From: a candidate division SR1 bacterium Aalborg_AAW-1
GTDB lineage: Bacteria > Patescibacteriota > Gracilibacteria > Absconditabacterales > Absconditicoccaceae
Assembly: GCA_001007975.1 (NCBI GenBank)
Contig: CP011268.1
Coordinates: 868,001 to 932,000, forward strand
Reading direction: 5' to 3'
Length of the DNA: 64,000 nucleotides
The number at the start of each line of letters is the position of its first letter. The first letter of the stretch is position 1. This document shows, one piece after another, positions 22,362 to 33,331 of this stretch. The notes under the pieces are model-generated. The model was given only the letters and a program-made list of their open reading frames with translations, was not told where the DNA came from and did not search any database. Made by a program: the position numbers and the translations under genes.

Positions 22362-23273
22362 TTATACAAGAACAGGTTCTTTTTTAATAGCTGTTGTTTT
22401 GCTTGGTTTTTTGATATCAGCAATAATAGATTTTTTTATTCCACCAAGTTTTTGGGTAGTTTTTTTTTGAATTTTTTTGATTGGCTTGTTGACTGCATCG
22501 ATGAAATTCATAGTATCTTTAAATCTTACTGTAGAAGGAATGGTATGAGTGTAAAGGATACCAAGACAGTATTTACTACATCATTTTGCTTCTTTATATC
22601 ATAATTTTTCTATAATAGCATGACTTTGAGACTTGTTATGACTAGATTTTGTTTCTATGATTGCCACAGGTCATAGTGATATAAGATCTGTGTTTTTATT
22701 CATGATGTCTTGTACTTGTACATCAAAGTCTATGGTGATTCTTTCATCATTTTTTTTACTACAGAGAGTAACTCTTTTGTATAAGGTACGTATGGTTGGT
22801 TTTAATGTCACGTGCGCATGATCGAGATTGAGACTTGTGCATATACTTTGATAAAATGAAGCACTTTGATTGGTGAGAATTTTGGACTCTTGTACAGGTA
22901 AACCATATCTTGATTTGCGAATAACTTCTCATTCTCTTTGTTTACATTCAAAGAATGCAATGTTGCTATCTACATATTCTCTTGTTCTTACTTTCATCCT
23001 AGAACTTTGTCCTCTTTCATGTTGATGGAAGAAAAGAAAATCATCAGTATCCATATAAATATTATCATACGTGAAAATAGAATTATTTTTTATAGAAAGT
23101 ATATAATAATCATGATGAAGTTCTTTCATAAGTGCTCAAAGATCTTCAAGTTTGATCATATATTTTTTTTCAATTCTTTCCATAAGACTCATTGTTGCAT
23201 TAAGCTGTTCAAGAGAAATAGTATCAAAGTCTTTAAGAGCTTCAAAAAGTTTTGTATTTGTTTGTTCTTTCAT
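22362..23273 (-). CDS. VTC-domain protein, probable polyphosphate polymerase
   Basis: A 303-residue protein with the tunnel-domain motifs of VTC proteins: EKKYMIK near the N terminus, the YMDTDDF strand, KVRTREY, FFECKQRE and the acidic IIETKSSH. In yeast Vtc4 this domain polymerises polyphosphate from ATP. A basic tail (KKIQKKTTQKL) follows. The frame is open to an upstream ATG at 23354 that would add a hydrophobic 27-residue leader; I chose 23273 because the leader is only AT-rich spacer-like sequence, but membrane anchoring cannot be excluded. It precedes ppk2. Confidence 0.8.
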
Positions 23274-23499
23274 CGTGTGGTTGTTTATATAACAAATAAA
23301 ATTATAACACAACAATACTAATGATATACTAAAAAAAATAAAAAAATCTATCATATTGACGAATAATGAGAGATCTTATTGTTTATTTGTTGTGAAATAT
23401 TATTGACATATTCTCTAAAATATTTTATTGTATTATTTTTTTTTCTATTTATAATAGAAAAGAAAGTGTATGACCAGATAATCTGTCTCTATGTGTATA

Positions 23500-23874
23500 T
23501 TATTCAAACATTCTTCTCAAGTCTTGATCTTTTATCATATCAAGCGATCGTTGTGGATCAAAAGTAATCTGAATATTTGTTTTGAATGTTGGTAGTTTGT
23601 CATTGATAGCATTAACAATCATCTGTTGGATCAGTTCTCCTTCTGGACAAGATGGAGTTGTATACGTCATAACGATGTCAATACATTCATCATCTTGATC
23701 AACAAGAATGCTATAAATCAAACCTAATGTAAAAATATCCACAATGGGAAATTCAGGATCATAGACCGTTTCTATTTGTTCACAAATAATTTTTGTAAGG
23801 GCATGATCGCTATTTTCATAGTTGTTCATGGTATAATCGATGCCTGGACGTAGAAAGTAGTCGTTATCGTTCAT
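23500..23874 (-). CDS. SufT/MIP18-like (DUF59) protein
   Basis: A 124-residue protein of the family involved in iron-sulfur cluster maturation. It shows the typical VYDPEFPIVDIFTLGLIYSI segment and the conserved TYTTPSCPEGELI motif with its Cys. No suf or isc genes are near. It contains no TGA glycine. It lies 23 bases downstream of a small membrane protein gene and is followed by about 225 bases before the VTC gene. Confidence 0.8.
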   Translation of the reverse strand: MNDNDYFLRPGIDYTMNNYENSDHALTKIICEQIETVYDPEFPIVDIFTLGLIYSILVDQDDECIDIVMTYTTPSCPEGELIQQMIVNAINDKLPTFKTNIQITFDPQRSLDMIKDQDLRRMFE

Positions 23875-23897
23875 TGTACTGTCAGAAAATAAAGTTT

Positions 23898-24272
23898 TTA
23901 TGATGATTGTTTATTAGGTAATACAATCGATTGTATAAAAATAAATCATCCTAATAGTGCTATTCATCATAATACAGTCCATGTTTGTCTTATCAGAAAA
24001 ATAGCATTAAAAAGTATATAGATACCAAACAGAAGAGAAAGTTTGTAACTATGCGTAATAAGAGAATCCTCAATTTTATGATGACGAATATACTTCTCTC
24101 GTCATAAAAAACTGAAAAAAGATCATCACCATGCTATGAGAAATACTCCAATCATAATTCATGACAATGCAATAAGTGGGTCTGAAAAAGGATCAATAAG
24201 AATATAGAGCGATAAGAGTATAATAATACCAACCGCTATTTTTCCTCATGCAAAGTAATGATAGAGAGACAT
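23898..24272 (-). CDS. Small integral membrane protein
   Basis: A 124-residue protein with four likely membrane segments in two pairs, separated by a charged loop (GREKYIRHHKIEDSL). Several helix-end glycines are TGA. It lies between rnpB and the DUF59 gene on the same strand. No family recognised. Confidence 0.6.
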
Positions 24273-24365
24273 CTGCTAAAGTTAAGATAAATCTTGAGAT
24301 ACGACAATAGTGTGAAGTTAAGAGTTATTATTTACTATATATTGTTGTAGTATGGGTTGAAAAAG

Positions 24366-24719
24366 ATTGCATCTGTTCGATAAGCCTGGTTCTGTCGAGA
24401 TATGATATGTATCTAGTCCAGCTTATAGCCGGATTCTTGCACTTCCCCTACGAAGAGGGTGAGCTTGCACGATGGACGGTTTACCACTCGAATAGCTTCT
24501 GCTAGACTGAGCATCATATAGCCCAAAAGAATATTCTGACACTATGAACGTTTCATCTTTCCCATAGAACATAAAGTATACGAACTATAGTAGTATCGTT
24601 TCTGTGGCACTTTCGTTTGATCCTTTCGGATGTCCAACTGCCGTGAGCAGTTCCATGTAAGTATCGTGCCAGGACTTTCCTACCCAGTTGTGCTGGATCA
24701 TCATACTAAACAGATGCAA
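24366..24719 (-). ncRNA. rnpB: RNase P RNA (bacterial type A)
   Basis: The minus strand carries the conserved RNase P core: GGTAGGAAAGTCCTGGCAC near the 5' end, GTGCCACAGAAACGATAC, GAGTGGTAAACCGTCC, and ACAGAACCAGGCTTATCGAA near the 3' end. The ends pair through GCATCTGTT and AACAGATGC (helix P1), which fixes the borders to within a few bases. It matures tRNA 5' ends. A short T-run follows the 3' end. Confidence 0.93.
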
Positions 24720-24865
24720 AAATAGTTTATTGATTAGGGTAATAAAAGCAACAGAAGTATCAGAAATCAAAAAAGTAAACTACTAATAGTAAAATTTACG
24801 ACTTGATATACTTCGTCGTATTTTTATAGTTTTAAAAGAATATTTTACTTGAAATAATTTTGTAA

Positions 24866-26176
24866 ATGAAAAAGATATGATCAGTAGTGATCTATGGAAA
24901 AGGAAAAGCAATGAAATCAGTCTGTGAACTCTTGGAACACTTTCAGATATCTTACACTCAGATGGATGATACGGATGCAGATCAAGCAGTGATCAAAAAA
25001 TCAAAAATCATCATAGCCACACCAGGCATCAAACCAAGTCATCGACTCTATACTACCCATGGGAAGAAAATTATGTCAGAACTTTCTTTTGTTGGTAAGC
25101 TCATCAATGATGGTTATATCACGTGGCGAAATAATATCCAACTGATCGGAATCACGGGAACAAATGGGAAAAGTACCACAACGCGAGTACTCTATCAAGC
25201 ATGCAAGCTTTTAGAAGAAAAAAAGGAACTCTCTGATAGAAAAAACGTCTATATTGGATGAAACTTTGATCTTCCATTGAGTGGAATCTTGCTGGATATT
25301 ATGAGAGAGAAAAAAACTGAACAGCATTCTATTATTATATTAGAAGCTTCATCTTTTATGCTTTGGAAACTTCAACATCTCAAATTTTCAGTATGAGTGT
25401 TGTTAAATATTGCGCAAGATCATATCGACCGACATGGTAGTATGAAAGACTATCTTCAATCTAAATTAAATATATTAGTTTATGCAGATAGTGCTATCAC
25501 TATCTCAGAGATCAAAGAAAATGTCTTGAAGGATCAAATGCGATGAATTAGTTTGTTACATAGATTGCGACCGTTTTGGTGGCAGACAAATAGACCTATC
25601 AATCGATTAAATTATGGAGCATTACCAGACTTTCATCATCCATTGTTTCTATGATCTCATAATGCGTATAATTTTGGGGCAGTTGATATGGTATTACAAC
25701 AACTCTATGGTGACTATGATCATGATATTCTCCAACAGATACAACCCGTCGCTCATCGTCTGCAACCCATTCTCCTCACATGATGAGTAACGATTATTGA
25801 TGATAGTGTATCTAGTAGTGCCCATGCTTTAGGTGCGGCTCTTGAGTCGATGCAATGACCTATTGTGCTTATTTCATGATGATATGATAATGGTGAAAAT
25901 TATAGTTCACTGATAGAAAAAATTGCTGATAAAGTAAAAGTTGCGATTTTTTATGGACAAACTCGTGTACATCTTTACCCACTTGCTAAACAGGTTGTTA
26001 CGGATACTTTTATGGTAGAAACTTTACAAGAAGCGATGAAACTTGCTTGAGAAGAAGCTAAAAAACATCATCTGAACACTATCCTGTATAGTCCAGGAGC
26101 AAAAAGTTTTGATCAGTTTGAGAATGTTTATGAGAGAATTGCTACTTTTGAGAAGTTGGTAGAGGAGTATAGGTAA
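24866..26176 (+). CDS. murD: UDP-N-acetylmuramoylalanine--D-glutamate ligase
   Basis: Adds D-glutamate to UDP-MurNAc-L-Ala in peptidoglycan precursor synthesis; cytosolic. The 436-residue protein has the N-terminal Rossmann start (GSVVIYGKGKA), the ATP loop IGITGTNGKSTTTRV, central SSFMLWKLQ and NIAQDHIDRHGSM, and the C-terminal ligase domain with VTIIDDSVSSSAHA and ILYSPGAKSFDQF. All are standard for MurD. Starts divergent from rnpB. A lipoprotein gene follows after 17 bases. Confidence 0.95.
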
Positions 26177-26193
26177 AAAATTGTTTATTCTTA

Positions 26194-26760
26194 ATGTTGA
26201 AAATTGTGAAGAATATATGTATAGGATTATTGATGTGTATATTATTATCAGGATGCTCTCTTAAGCAAGAAGAATTTAAATCTATTAAAGAAAGTTTTCC
26301 TGCTATTCCAGTGCAAACAATTACTATTCCTTCGGATACATATATTACTGGAGTGCTGAATACTAAGATTGAAGATTATATTACTATATTAAAAATAAAG
26401 CTTGAAAGACATAGTATCTTTGATTTGGATTTATCTTATCTTTCACAATATCCATGATTAAAAAAATTGATTATTTATGCGATGTACAAAAATGGACAAT
26501 CTGCGAGTTGGGATAGAGCAGTGACTCTTAGATGATTGGATAAATTAACGCAGTTAGATACACTTATAATGTATGAGTTTCCATTAACTACTCTTGATTT
26601 GAATAAACTTCCTCCTCATATTACAACACTAGGATTGTATGATCTATGGGTTGAAACACTTATCACAGGAGACATTGATATTATACCTAATTCAAGAGTT
26701 GAAATAGTTGGTCCTTGATTCTCATTGAATGTTTATACGGGAACATTTAATTATTATTAA
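26194..26760 (+). CDS. Leucine-rich lipoprotein
   Basis: A 188-residue protein with a lipoprotein signal peptide: a short basic start, hydrophobic core and lipobox LLSGCS, so it should be anchored to the membrane through Cys 21. The mature part has degenerate leucine-rich repeats (LKKLIIYAM, LTQLDTLIMYEFPLTTLDLN, ITTLGLYDLWVE). Such repeats usually bind proteins. It follows murD by 17 bases and may be cotranscribed. Confidence 0.75.
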
Positions 26761-26835
26761 TAATATAATAAGAATCTGTTGTATTCTTTTATATATTTGT
26801 TATAAATAGTAAGTAACTTTATAATATAAAGTAAT

Positions 26836-27822
26836 ATGATGAAGTGAATACTATTATGAACTGGAGTGATAGGAGTATTGATCCTTTGATGATGTATGAC
26901 TCGTCAAGAAGAACAATTTTCAGATACTAAAATGGTCATGAATACTACTACTAATATAACTAATTTGCCATCGATTATATGAGAAAACGTATCGCTCTGA
27001 CCTATCGTATTATATGTTCGTGACCTGAAAGTTATGAAAGAATGGTATGGAGCTGCACTTAATTTCCCAGTCTTAGAGGAGACTACTGATCGTATCGTAT
27101 TTGGACGTCAGGAAGTTCCTTTTTTGATCTTAGAACACCATGATAATTATGAATTATGGACTCCAAGTGATGCAGGTCTATATCATATAGCGTATCTGCA
27201 TGATACTCAGCAGGCATTAGCGAATCGCCTATTGAATGTTGCACAAATGAGTCCTACATCATTTCAAGGTTCAGCAGATCATAGTGTTAGTGAAGCGTTC
27301 TATTTTGGTGATCCAGAAGGGAATGGAGTAGAATTGTACTATGATAGAGATCCATCGACGCGACAGTGGAAGGATGGGCAAGTAACAATGGGATCAGCGT
27401 ATATTGATACCAATGCGTATATTCAGCAGTATGCTCAGACAGGAACTTCCCTGGAAGATAACGTAAAGATCTGACATATTCATTTGCAGGTGGGAGATTT
27501 GGCACAGGCAAGAACATTTTATGCTGATATATTGGGATTTGATGTAGTAGCTGATAATAGTAATCAGTGAGCACTCTTTGTATCGGCTGGTTGATATCAT
27601 CATAATTTTGGGCTGAATGTCTGGAATAGTGATGGTGCAACAACCAGACCTGATAATCAATATGGACTATGAGAAATGACGATTATTTTGCCAACTCAAG
27701 ATGATATTGAAAATTTAAAAAATCGCCTGACCCAAGCGTGAGTTGAGTTTACAGACGATAGTAATGGATTGAAATTCTCTGATCCGTGGAATAATAAGTT
27801 GGTCGTTAAAACAAATGAATAA
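26836..27822 (+). CDS. VOC-family (glyoxalase/dioxygenase fold) lipoprotein
   Basis: A 328-residue protein with two tandem vicinal-oxygen-chelate modules. The N terminus is a lipoprotein signal with lipobox LILGGCM, and both Gly before the Cys are TGA. Module 1 (about 55-190) includes GPIVLYVRDLKVMKEWYGAA and FGDPEGNGVELYYDRD; module 2 (about 210-325) includes IGHIHLQVGDLAQARTFYAD. The pattern is that of catechol-2,3-dioxygenase-like proteins, which chelate a metal. An extracytoplasmic, lipid-anchored form is unusual. Substrate unknown. Confidence 0.82.
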
Positions 27823-27836
27823 TGTAGAGAAGAGAA

Positions 27837-28313
27837 CTATTCATCTCTTTCAGGGAGTGTTTTTTTCATTTCAAAATGTTCACATTCAAGCTTATGTCTC
27901 CATCGTTTGAGAATAAAGTATGCTAAGAAAAAAATTATAAAAATAATACTGTACTCCCATCTAAGATAACTTTCATTAAAAAAGATCTTTACAATAAGTC
28001 CAATCAATCCAACTTCTATAAGATGGGTAAGTGAAAGATCTTCATGCGAAATAAACATCCTGAGTGTCTCATAGACTTTTACAATAACAACTGCGTTGAG
28101 TGAAATCTTTAGGGCTGTTGCAATATTCAGTCATCATGGGAGAAGATCATACCCTATAATAAATGATAATAATTCGTAAGCTCCAGCAAATGCGGTAATA
28201 CAGATAGCAATAATGATAAGGAGGTCAAAAAGATTATCAAAAAATTTCCATAGATACCCATACATTATTTTCTTAAATTCGCTATGATGAGAATGGCGTT
28301 TTTTAATTTCCAT
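27837..28313 (-). CDS. PsiE-like membrane protein
   Basis: A 158-residue protein with four membrane segments, for example LFDLLIIIAICITAFAGAY and HLIEVGLIGLIVKIFF, and a charged tail. Length and layout (a helix pair, then VKVYETLRMFISHEDLSLTH) fit the phosphate-starvation-inducible PsiE family; the function of that family is not known. It converges with the VOC gene, the two stops lying 14 bases apart. Confidence 0.65.
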
Positions 28314-28421
28314 AAGTAGAAATATAGTATATAAATAGATTATCTATAGAGATATTATTATTAAATGCAAGAAAGATATTATCATAGATATGATTGTTTT
28401 TTAATTGTATAAATAAATAAT

Positions 28422-29327
28422 TTATATATCATATATTTCAAATTCTATAGGATAAATGATATTTCTGTCTTGTGCTGGATCATAACATTGCCAAAACAAT
28501 GATTTTATATAATCTATTCACCATCAGGATACACCACACCCAATTTTAGTCAGTAAAAACTTTTTTTCTGGATGAGATCTTGTATAGACAAAAAAATCGC
28601 GTAATGATTGAGATAATGTTTGTTCGGTAGATTGTATAACTTCTTTACGTTCAGTTTGTGGATGTTGCATTGTAGGTATGGCATAACATTGACCAGTAGG
28701 TCAGGATCCTATACCTCGTTCTGCTCAGAAATCTTCATGAGCTTTTTTTGCAGATCAACCATAATGTTTTCCCTCTTCATTGGATCAAAAAACAAATATT
28801 TCATTAGGTTCTAATATCTCTATAGTATCCTGAGTATAACGTTGTTGTAGAAGAGATAAACAATATGATTCCGTATATTGTATCAGATCATCATAACTAT
28901 GGACTTGTCTGATATGATCTTTAGATCTTTCGCAGGCTATATCAATATTTCCTTTTCTCCAAAATCATTCTGGACACAATACTACAGCATTTTTCTTCAT
29001 TCATCTCACAAGATTGAATTCTCCAATAGTTATGGGCGATTTGGTATGAGGATCAAAATAGAATAGTATAAGATCACTTAATATAATATGATCTTCTTCT
29101 CGATGGACCTGCTGGACAAAATTGTGATTATGAAGAGATTGTTCTCGAGAAGAATTTCGTTGATCACGACGAGGATTATAAGCAATACCTAATATATTTA
29201 ATAAGTCGTGTAGTATGCGTTGTTGCCATTGTTCAGCTTTATCCATTTCAATGCTTCCTGCTAAAAAAACACGAGGAAGTCTGGAGTGAATATGTGAGTA
29301 TTCTCCTGTAGGTTTGATTTCTTTCAT
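28422..29327 (-). CDS. Nucleoside 2-deoxyribosyltransferase-like domain fused to A1S_2505-like domain
   Basis: A 301-residue two-domain protein and last gene of the NAD operon. The N-terminal half (about 15-140) has PRVFLAGSIEMDKAEQWQ, YNPRRDQ, ILSDLILFYFDPHTKSP and ITIGEFNLVRG, as in nucleoside 2-deoxyribosyltransferase-like proteins, with GEF holding the expected catalytic Glu. The C-terminal half (about 165-295) has NEIFVFGSNEEGKHYGGSAK, GQCYAIPT and KIGCGVSGWGI, matching a phage-associated family often labelled A1S_2505. The reaction is unknown. Context suggests handling of ribosyl products of NAD turnover (inference). Starts 27 bases downstream of the NadM-Nudix gene. Confidence 0.8.
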
Positions 29328-29354
29328 GAGAGTGAAAATTAATGAAATAAGTAT

Positions 29355-30317
29355 TTATGAATTCATTGTGATATGAGCCAGAAGTGTGTCTTTATGATCT
29401 GGAAATGCAAAATCCTCGAGAGGGCGATTCATAACTTCTTCAGGACTAAGAAATGTAATAGAAGAGATATCATCTCATCATGTTACTTGTCATCATAAGA
29501 TCTTCGCTTCATAAGCAAATGATATGATGCGTCATCTTGGATCTCTTAGTGGATTATCATTGATACGAAGAGGATGTTGGGATGTTAATATAAGTTGTTT
29601 ATCAGGATCATCTCTTTGGAATAATTCTTCATATCATTCTCTCAAAGCGCACTCATGGATACGTTCTCAAGGATCTAACATTCATCAAATTAGTGCCAAA
29701 CCATAGGGTGCATGTTTTCTTCTACCGACTATATACTTTTTATTGTATACAATAATGAGATCGGTAGCTATTCTTGGTGGAGTAGGATTCTGTCTCTCGA
29801 TTGATTGAATGATTTGAGGAGCATTGATTTGTTTGTAAAGCTTAATAATTTCTTCTGGTACAGATTCTCTTAGTGTTTTCCAATCTTCCATTTGGAGCTG
29901 ATATCTAATATGTGTACCTCTATAGGGAGTATCGAAAATAGGGATTATTGTTTTTTTGTCATTCCAGATACTATTCACATGAGGATTTCATGAAATAAGA
30001 GTATCAAAATCTGGTACGGTATCTTGTATATGTTTTTTTCGAGCTTTTACGTCATTGAAGTCAGGAATGTTATATATTTCATAACTGATATATGGATGGT
30101 CTTGCTGTAGAAGATTCATCAGCGTATATGCAATATTTTCTCTTTCTTGAAAATTGAAAGGATTCTCTGAGGTTCTTTCCTTATTTGAACTACCAATACC
30201 ATACAAGATATGATGTATTCAGGAATCTATTGCTTGTATAAGAGCAGAAATATGTCATTTGTGTGTGCCTTGTGTACGTGATATGAATAATCATGTAGTT
30301 TTTATTGAATGCTGCAT
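29355..30317 (-). CDS. nadM: Bifunctional NMN adenylyltransferase / Nudix hydrolase
   Basis: A 320-residue fusion. The N-terminal adenylyltransferase (about 1-180) shows the nucleotide-binding start LFISRTQGTHKGHISALI, the SSNKERTSENPFNF segment and the late TPYRGTHIR motif; it should make NAD from NMN and ATP. The C-terminal Nudix domain (about 195-315) contains GGMLDPGERIHECALRE with the full catalytic pattern; in comparable cyanobacterial and Francisella fusions the Nudix part hydrolyses ADP-ribose. The adenylyltransferase histidine pair reads THKGH. Within the NAD salvage operon, 27 bases from each neighbour. Confidence 0.88.
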
Positions 30318-30343
30318 TTTTTAATATTAAAACTTATAAAGTA

Positions 30344-31702
30344 TTATACAAGAGTCTCTTGTTGTTGCATTCCCTCAACTCAAAAAATTTCTTTGAAGAA
30401 TTGAACTCTTTCTAAAGATCCCATCGCTTTATTGGGATTGTCAGAAAGTTTTACTGTAGATACTCGTGTCCCATCATCTCTTTGCACTTGAGAAGGTTTA
30501 ATAACTACTGAGAATGATCAGAATGGTGTTCAAAGACCATAGTCTGACACAATTGTATGCTTTGTATTATTAGTTAGAGAAGTACCAATACCGAAAGTAA
30601 GATTATTACTTACTCCGTATACATCCATGATGTCTTGTACAGCTTTAGCAGATAATCCATCACTTGGTATGCCAATGACTGATTTGGGATTTCTTCCATG
30701 TTGTTGTAAGAATCTATTATACTCAGCTATGCCGATAAGAGGATCTTTAGAATCAAATCTCATACCATCGTGATTCATAGCTATGTCTTGAGGACAATTA
30801 TTAAGATAAAATGATGTTCCATAGGTGTCGGCTAGTAAGATTCCTAATCAAGGATGATGTTGCATCCATTGTCTATCAATATCATACATAGTATCAATGA
30901 TGTCTTGTGGTTTATCCAGAAGAGCAGTAGGAATCATACGAAGTTCATGTGCATTAGTTCCTTTAGGATTGCTGAGTCCAAGTTCACGAGAAAGCAGTAC
31001 ATTACTTGTTCATAAACATTGATCTGGAGCTTGTTCCATTAATATATTGATAATAGTACGTTGAAAATCACTACTCATACTCCTTCTCGTACCAAACTCT
31101 GAAAAAGTTAGGTTATCTATGCTGTTATAAATTTTTATATCATCAAAGAGTCTTACCAGTGTTCTAGAAATCATCTCTGTAAAGGTTGTTGGTGAAAGAT
31201 GTGCTTTTTTCGTCCAATAATAGAGATAAAGAGAATTAATGATTTTTAATCAGATAATCTCCCACAATGTTGAATCAGCCCAAGTTCATTCAAATTGGAG
31301 AGTGTAATTTTTTCAATCATCTCAGATGGTAAAGGCAGGAAGTTGGAGATTTTTGAGATAATCGATAGTTTCTTCTTTAAGAAGACGTTTCCCATTAGCA
31401 GTATTGTGATTATTGTCCATTCCTCTAAGAAAAGAAAGATCTACATCAGTAAATTTTAATGTTCTACAGTGGGTGAATTGCTCTTCAAGCGCTTCTCTAG
31501 GGATAATATCTAGCGTTCTAATATCTTTGGATCTAATGTTCATCTCTCGTCTGACATTGACATCTCTATATTCTGGATGTGCGATAATAAAATCCAACAT
31601 CGTAAATTTATACATATCAGTATCAAGTAAAGAATGTATTTCCGGAACTCACCTTGCCGCTGCAAAAAAGTCACGATCAGTATATAATCAAATTTTATTC
31701 AT
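30344..31702 (-). CDS. pncB: Nicotinate phosphoribosyltransferase
   Basis: Joins nicotinate to PRPP to give nicotinate mononucleotide. The 452-residue protein has SLLDTDMYKFTMLDF near the N terminus, FSEFGTRRSMS with the conserved GTRR-type motif, GTNAHELRMIP and VIGIPSDGLSAK, FGIGTSLTNNT for phosphate binding. Length suits the family. It lies between nadE and nadM in the operon; with PncA upstream it completes the deamidating (Preiss-Handler) route. Confidence 0.94.
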
Positions 31703-31726
31703 GATTATTATGTGTTACTAATAAAT

Positions 31727-32542
31727 TTATGAAATAGTAAGAATTGGTGGCATATTTATTTTATGTGTATTTGCTTCATGTCTTTGCATATAGATAGTCA
31801 TAATTTTTTGTGCATATTCATCATCATAGTCTTGTGGTCTTTTTCAATGATCATATTGTTCCATAGCTCGTTCAAGTTCATCATAACTAGCTCCTATTTG
31901 ATCTTCATCTGTTGCTCAGGTTGGATGTAATCAGTCAGTAGGTTTTGCTTGTATAATATCTTGATTAATATTCATGTGTTGTGCTAGTTTTTTAACCTCA
32001 GATTTGAGAAGATTTCATATGGGACTAAGATCTACTCAACCATCACCATATTTTGTAAAGAATCATATGCCATAATCTTCTACTTTATTTCCTGTTCCTA
32101 TAACTAATCATTGATTTGCTTGTGCAATCGCATAAAGCGTAGCCATTCTTAATCTTGATCTGGTATTAACAAGGGCCATATAAAGTTCATCTTCAGCATA
32201 TCATACATGAAGAAGAGTTTCTTTGATTGTTTCAAATGTCTTAGTAAGATCAATAGTATGAGATTTTATATTTGGATAGTTGCTTTGTAACCAATCCATA
32301 TGGTTATTTGCACGATTGAGTTCTTCAATATTTTGATGGATAGGCATAGATATTAATATCGTAATAAGATCTGTTTTTGCACAGAGTGTAGAAACTGTAG
32401 CAGAGTCAATTCCTCCACTAATACCTACAATACAAGCTTTGCTCTGAGCTGTATTAGTTACATAATTTTTAATATCTGTAACAAGCTTGTTTTCTATCGT
32501 ATTATAATCAAGATTTCTGTTGGTTGCTTTATATGTTGTCAT
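31727..32542 (-). CDS. nadE: NAD synthetase (ammonia-dependent type)
   Basis: Converts nicotinate adenine dinucleotide to NAD with ATP. The 271-residue protein lacks a glutaminase domain. It has the PP-loop IVGISGGIDSATVST, the VNTRSRLRMATLYAIA helix, and GTGNKVEDYGIGFFTKYGDG with GVDLSPIG, all diagnostic for NadE. Operon member, 27 bases after pncA and 24 before pncB. Confidence 0.96.
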
Positions 32543-32569
32543 AGTAGTACACTTGTAAGAAGTAAAAAT

Positions 32570-33319
32570 TTATGAAATGTTGCTATTGTAAGAAGATAAT
32601 AATGCTTCGAGTTCTTGAGAAGTAATAAGTATCGCTCATTGTTGTTGAAGATTATATTGTACTATATTTCCTTGTTCTGGTGATATAGAAGCAATTGCAT
32701 CGGTGATAAGATAGGTTTTATATTGTTGAGCTAATGCTTCTAATACCGTATCTTGTATGCAATAATCAGTAGCTACTCCTGTTATGATAAGGCTATGAAT
32801 ACGATGTTTCCTCAGTACATCATTTAAGTCTGTTCAACCAAATCATCAATAAGGATGTTTATCTACTTGATGTCATTTACTGATATGAATATCAAATAAT
32901 TCTGGAGTAAGTGGTGGCATGAGTTCATGACTATTTGTTTCAGACCTAGCATGATCTGGTCGAAGAGTATCGGTTTGGTTTCTTCTGGATTGGAGATAAG
33001 ACTTGAGTTGGTCTACTCAGAACGCTGCTGTGTCAGATAATCTATTTTTTTCGTTAGTTCGATGTTGTATTTCATCATATGATATCATATCAAAAGGTTG
33101 TTTATCCTTATAGCTTGATGCGAAACTAATATGTCCATTAGGGTGTGATTCGAAGACATTAATGATTAAAAGATTATTATTCTGACAGATATTAATTATT
33201 GTTTTAGTCTGTTGCGCGACTAACTCACCATTAGGTACATAGAGTTCATGGAGTGTCTTATCTTCAAAAGTTTTTATATTATCGATACTGAGAAGGGCTA
33301 TTCCATTATTGGGTTTCAT
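32570..33319 (-). CDS. pncA: Nicotinamidase / isochorismatase-family hydrolase
   Basis: Deaminates nicotinamide to nicotinate. The 249-residue protein carries the expected Asp (LLSIDNIKTFED), a Lys-containing segment (ISKGHQVDKHPYGGF) and the nucleophilic Cys in ITGVATDYCIQDT, which match the nicotinamidase triad. The sequence is longer than many PncA by an insertion in the middle. Its position between pnuC and nadE supports nicotinamide as substrate. Confidence 0.88.
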
Positions 33320-33331
33320 AGTAACATATTG

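Noticed and set aside
24585-24770. Small ORF within the RNase P RNA gene
   Set aside because: The RNA has all conserved rnpB motifs and paired ends; the ORF is incidental.
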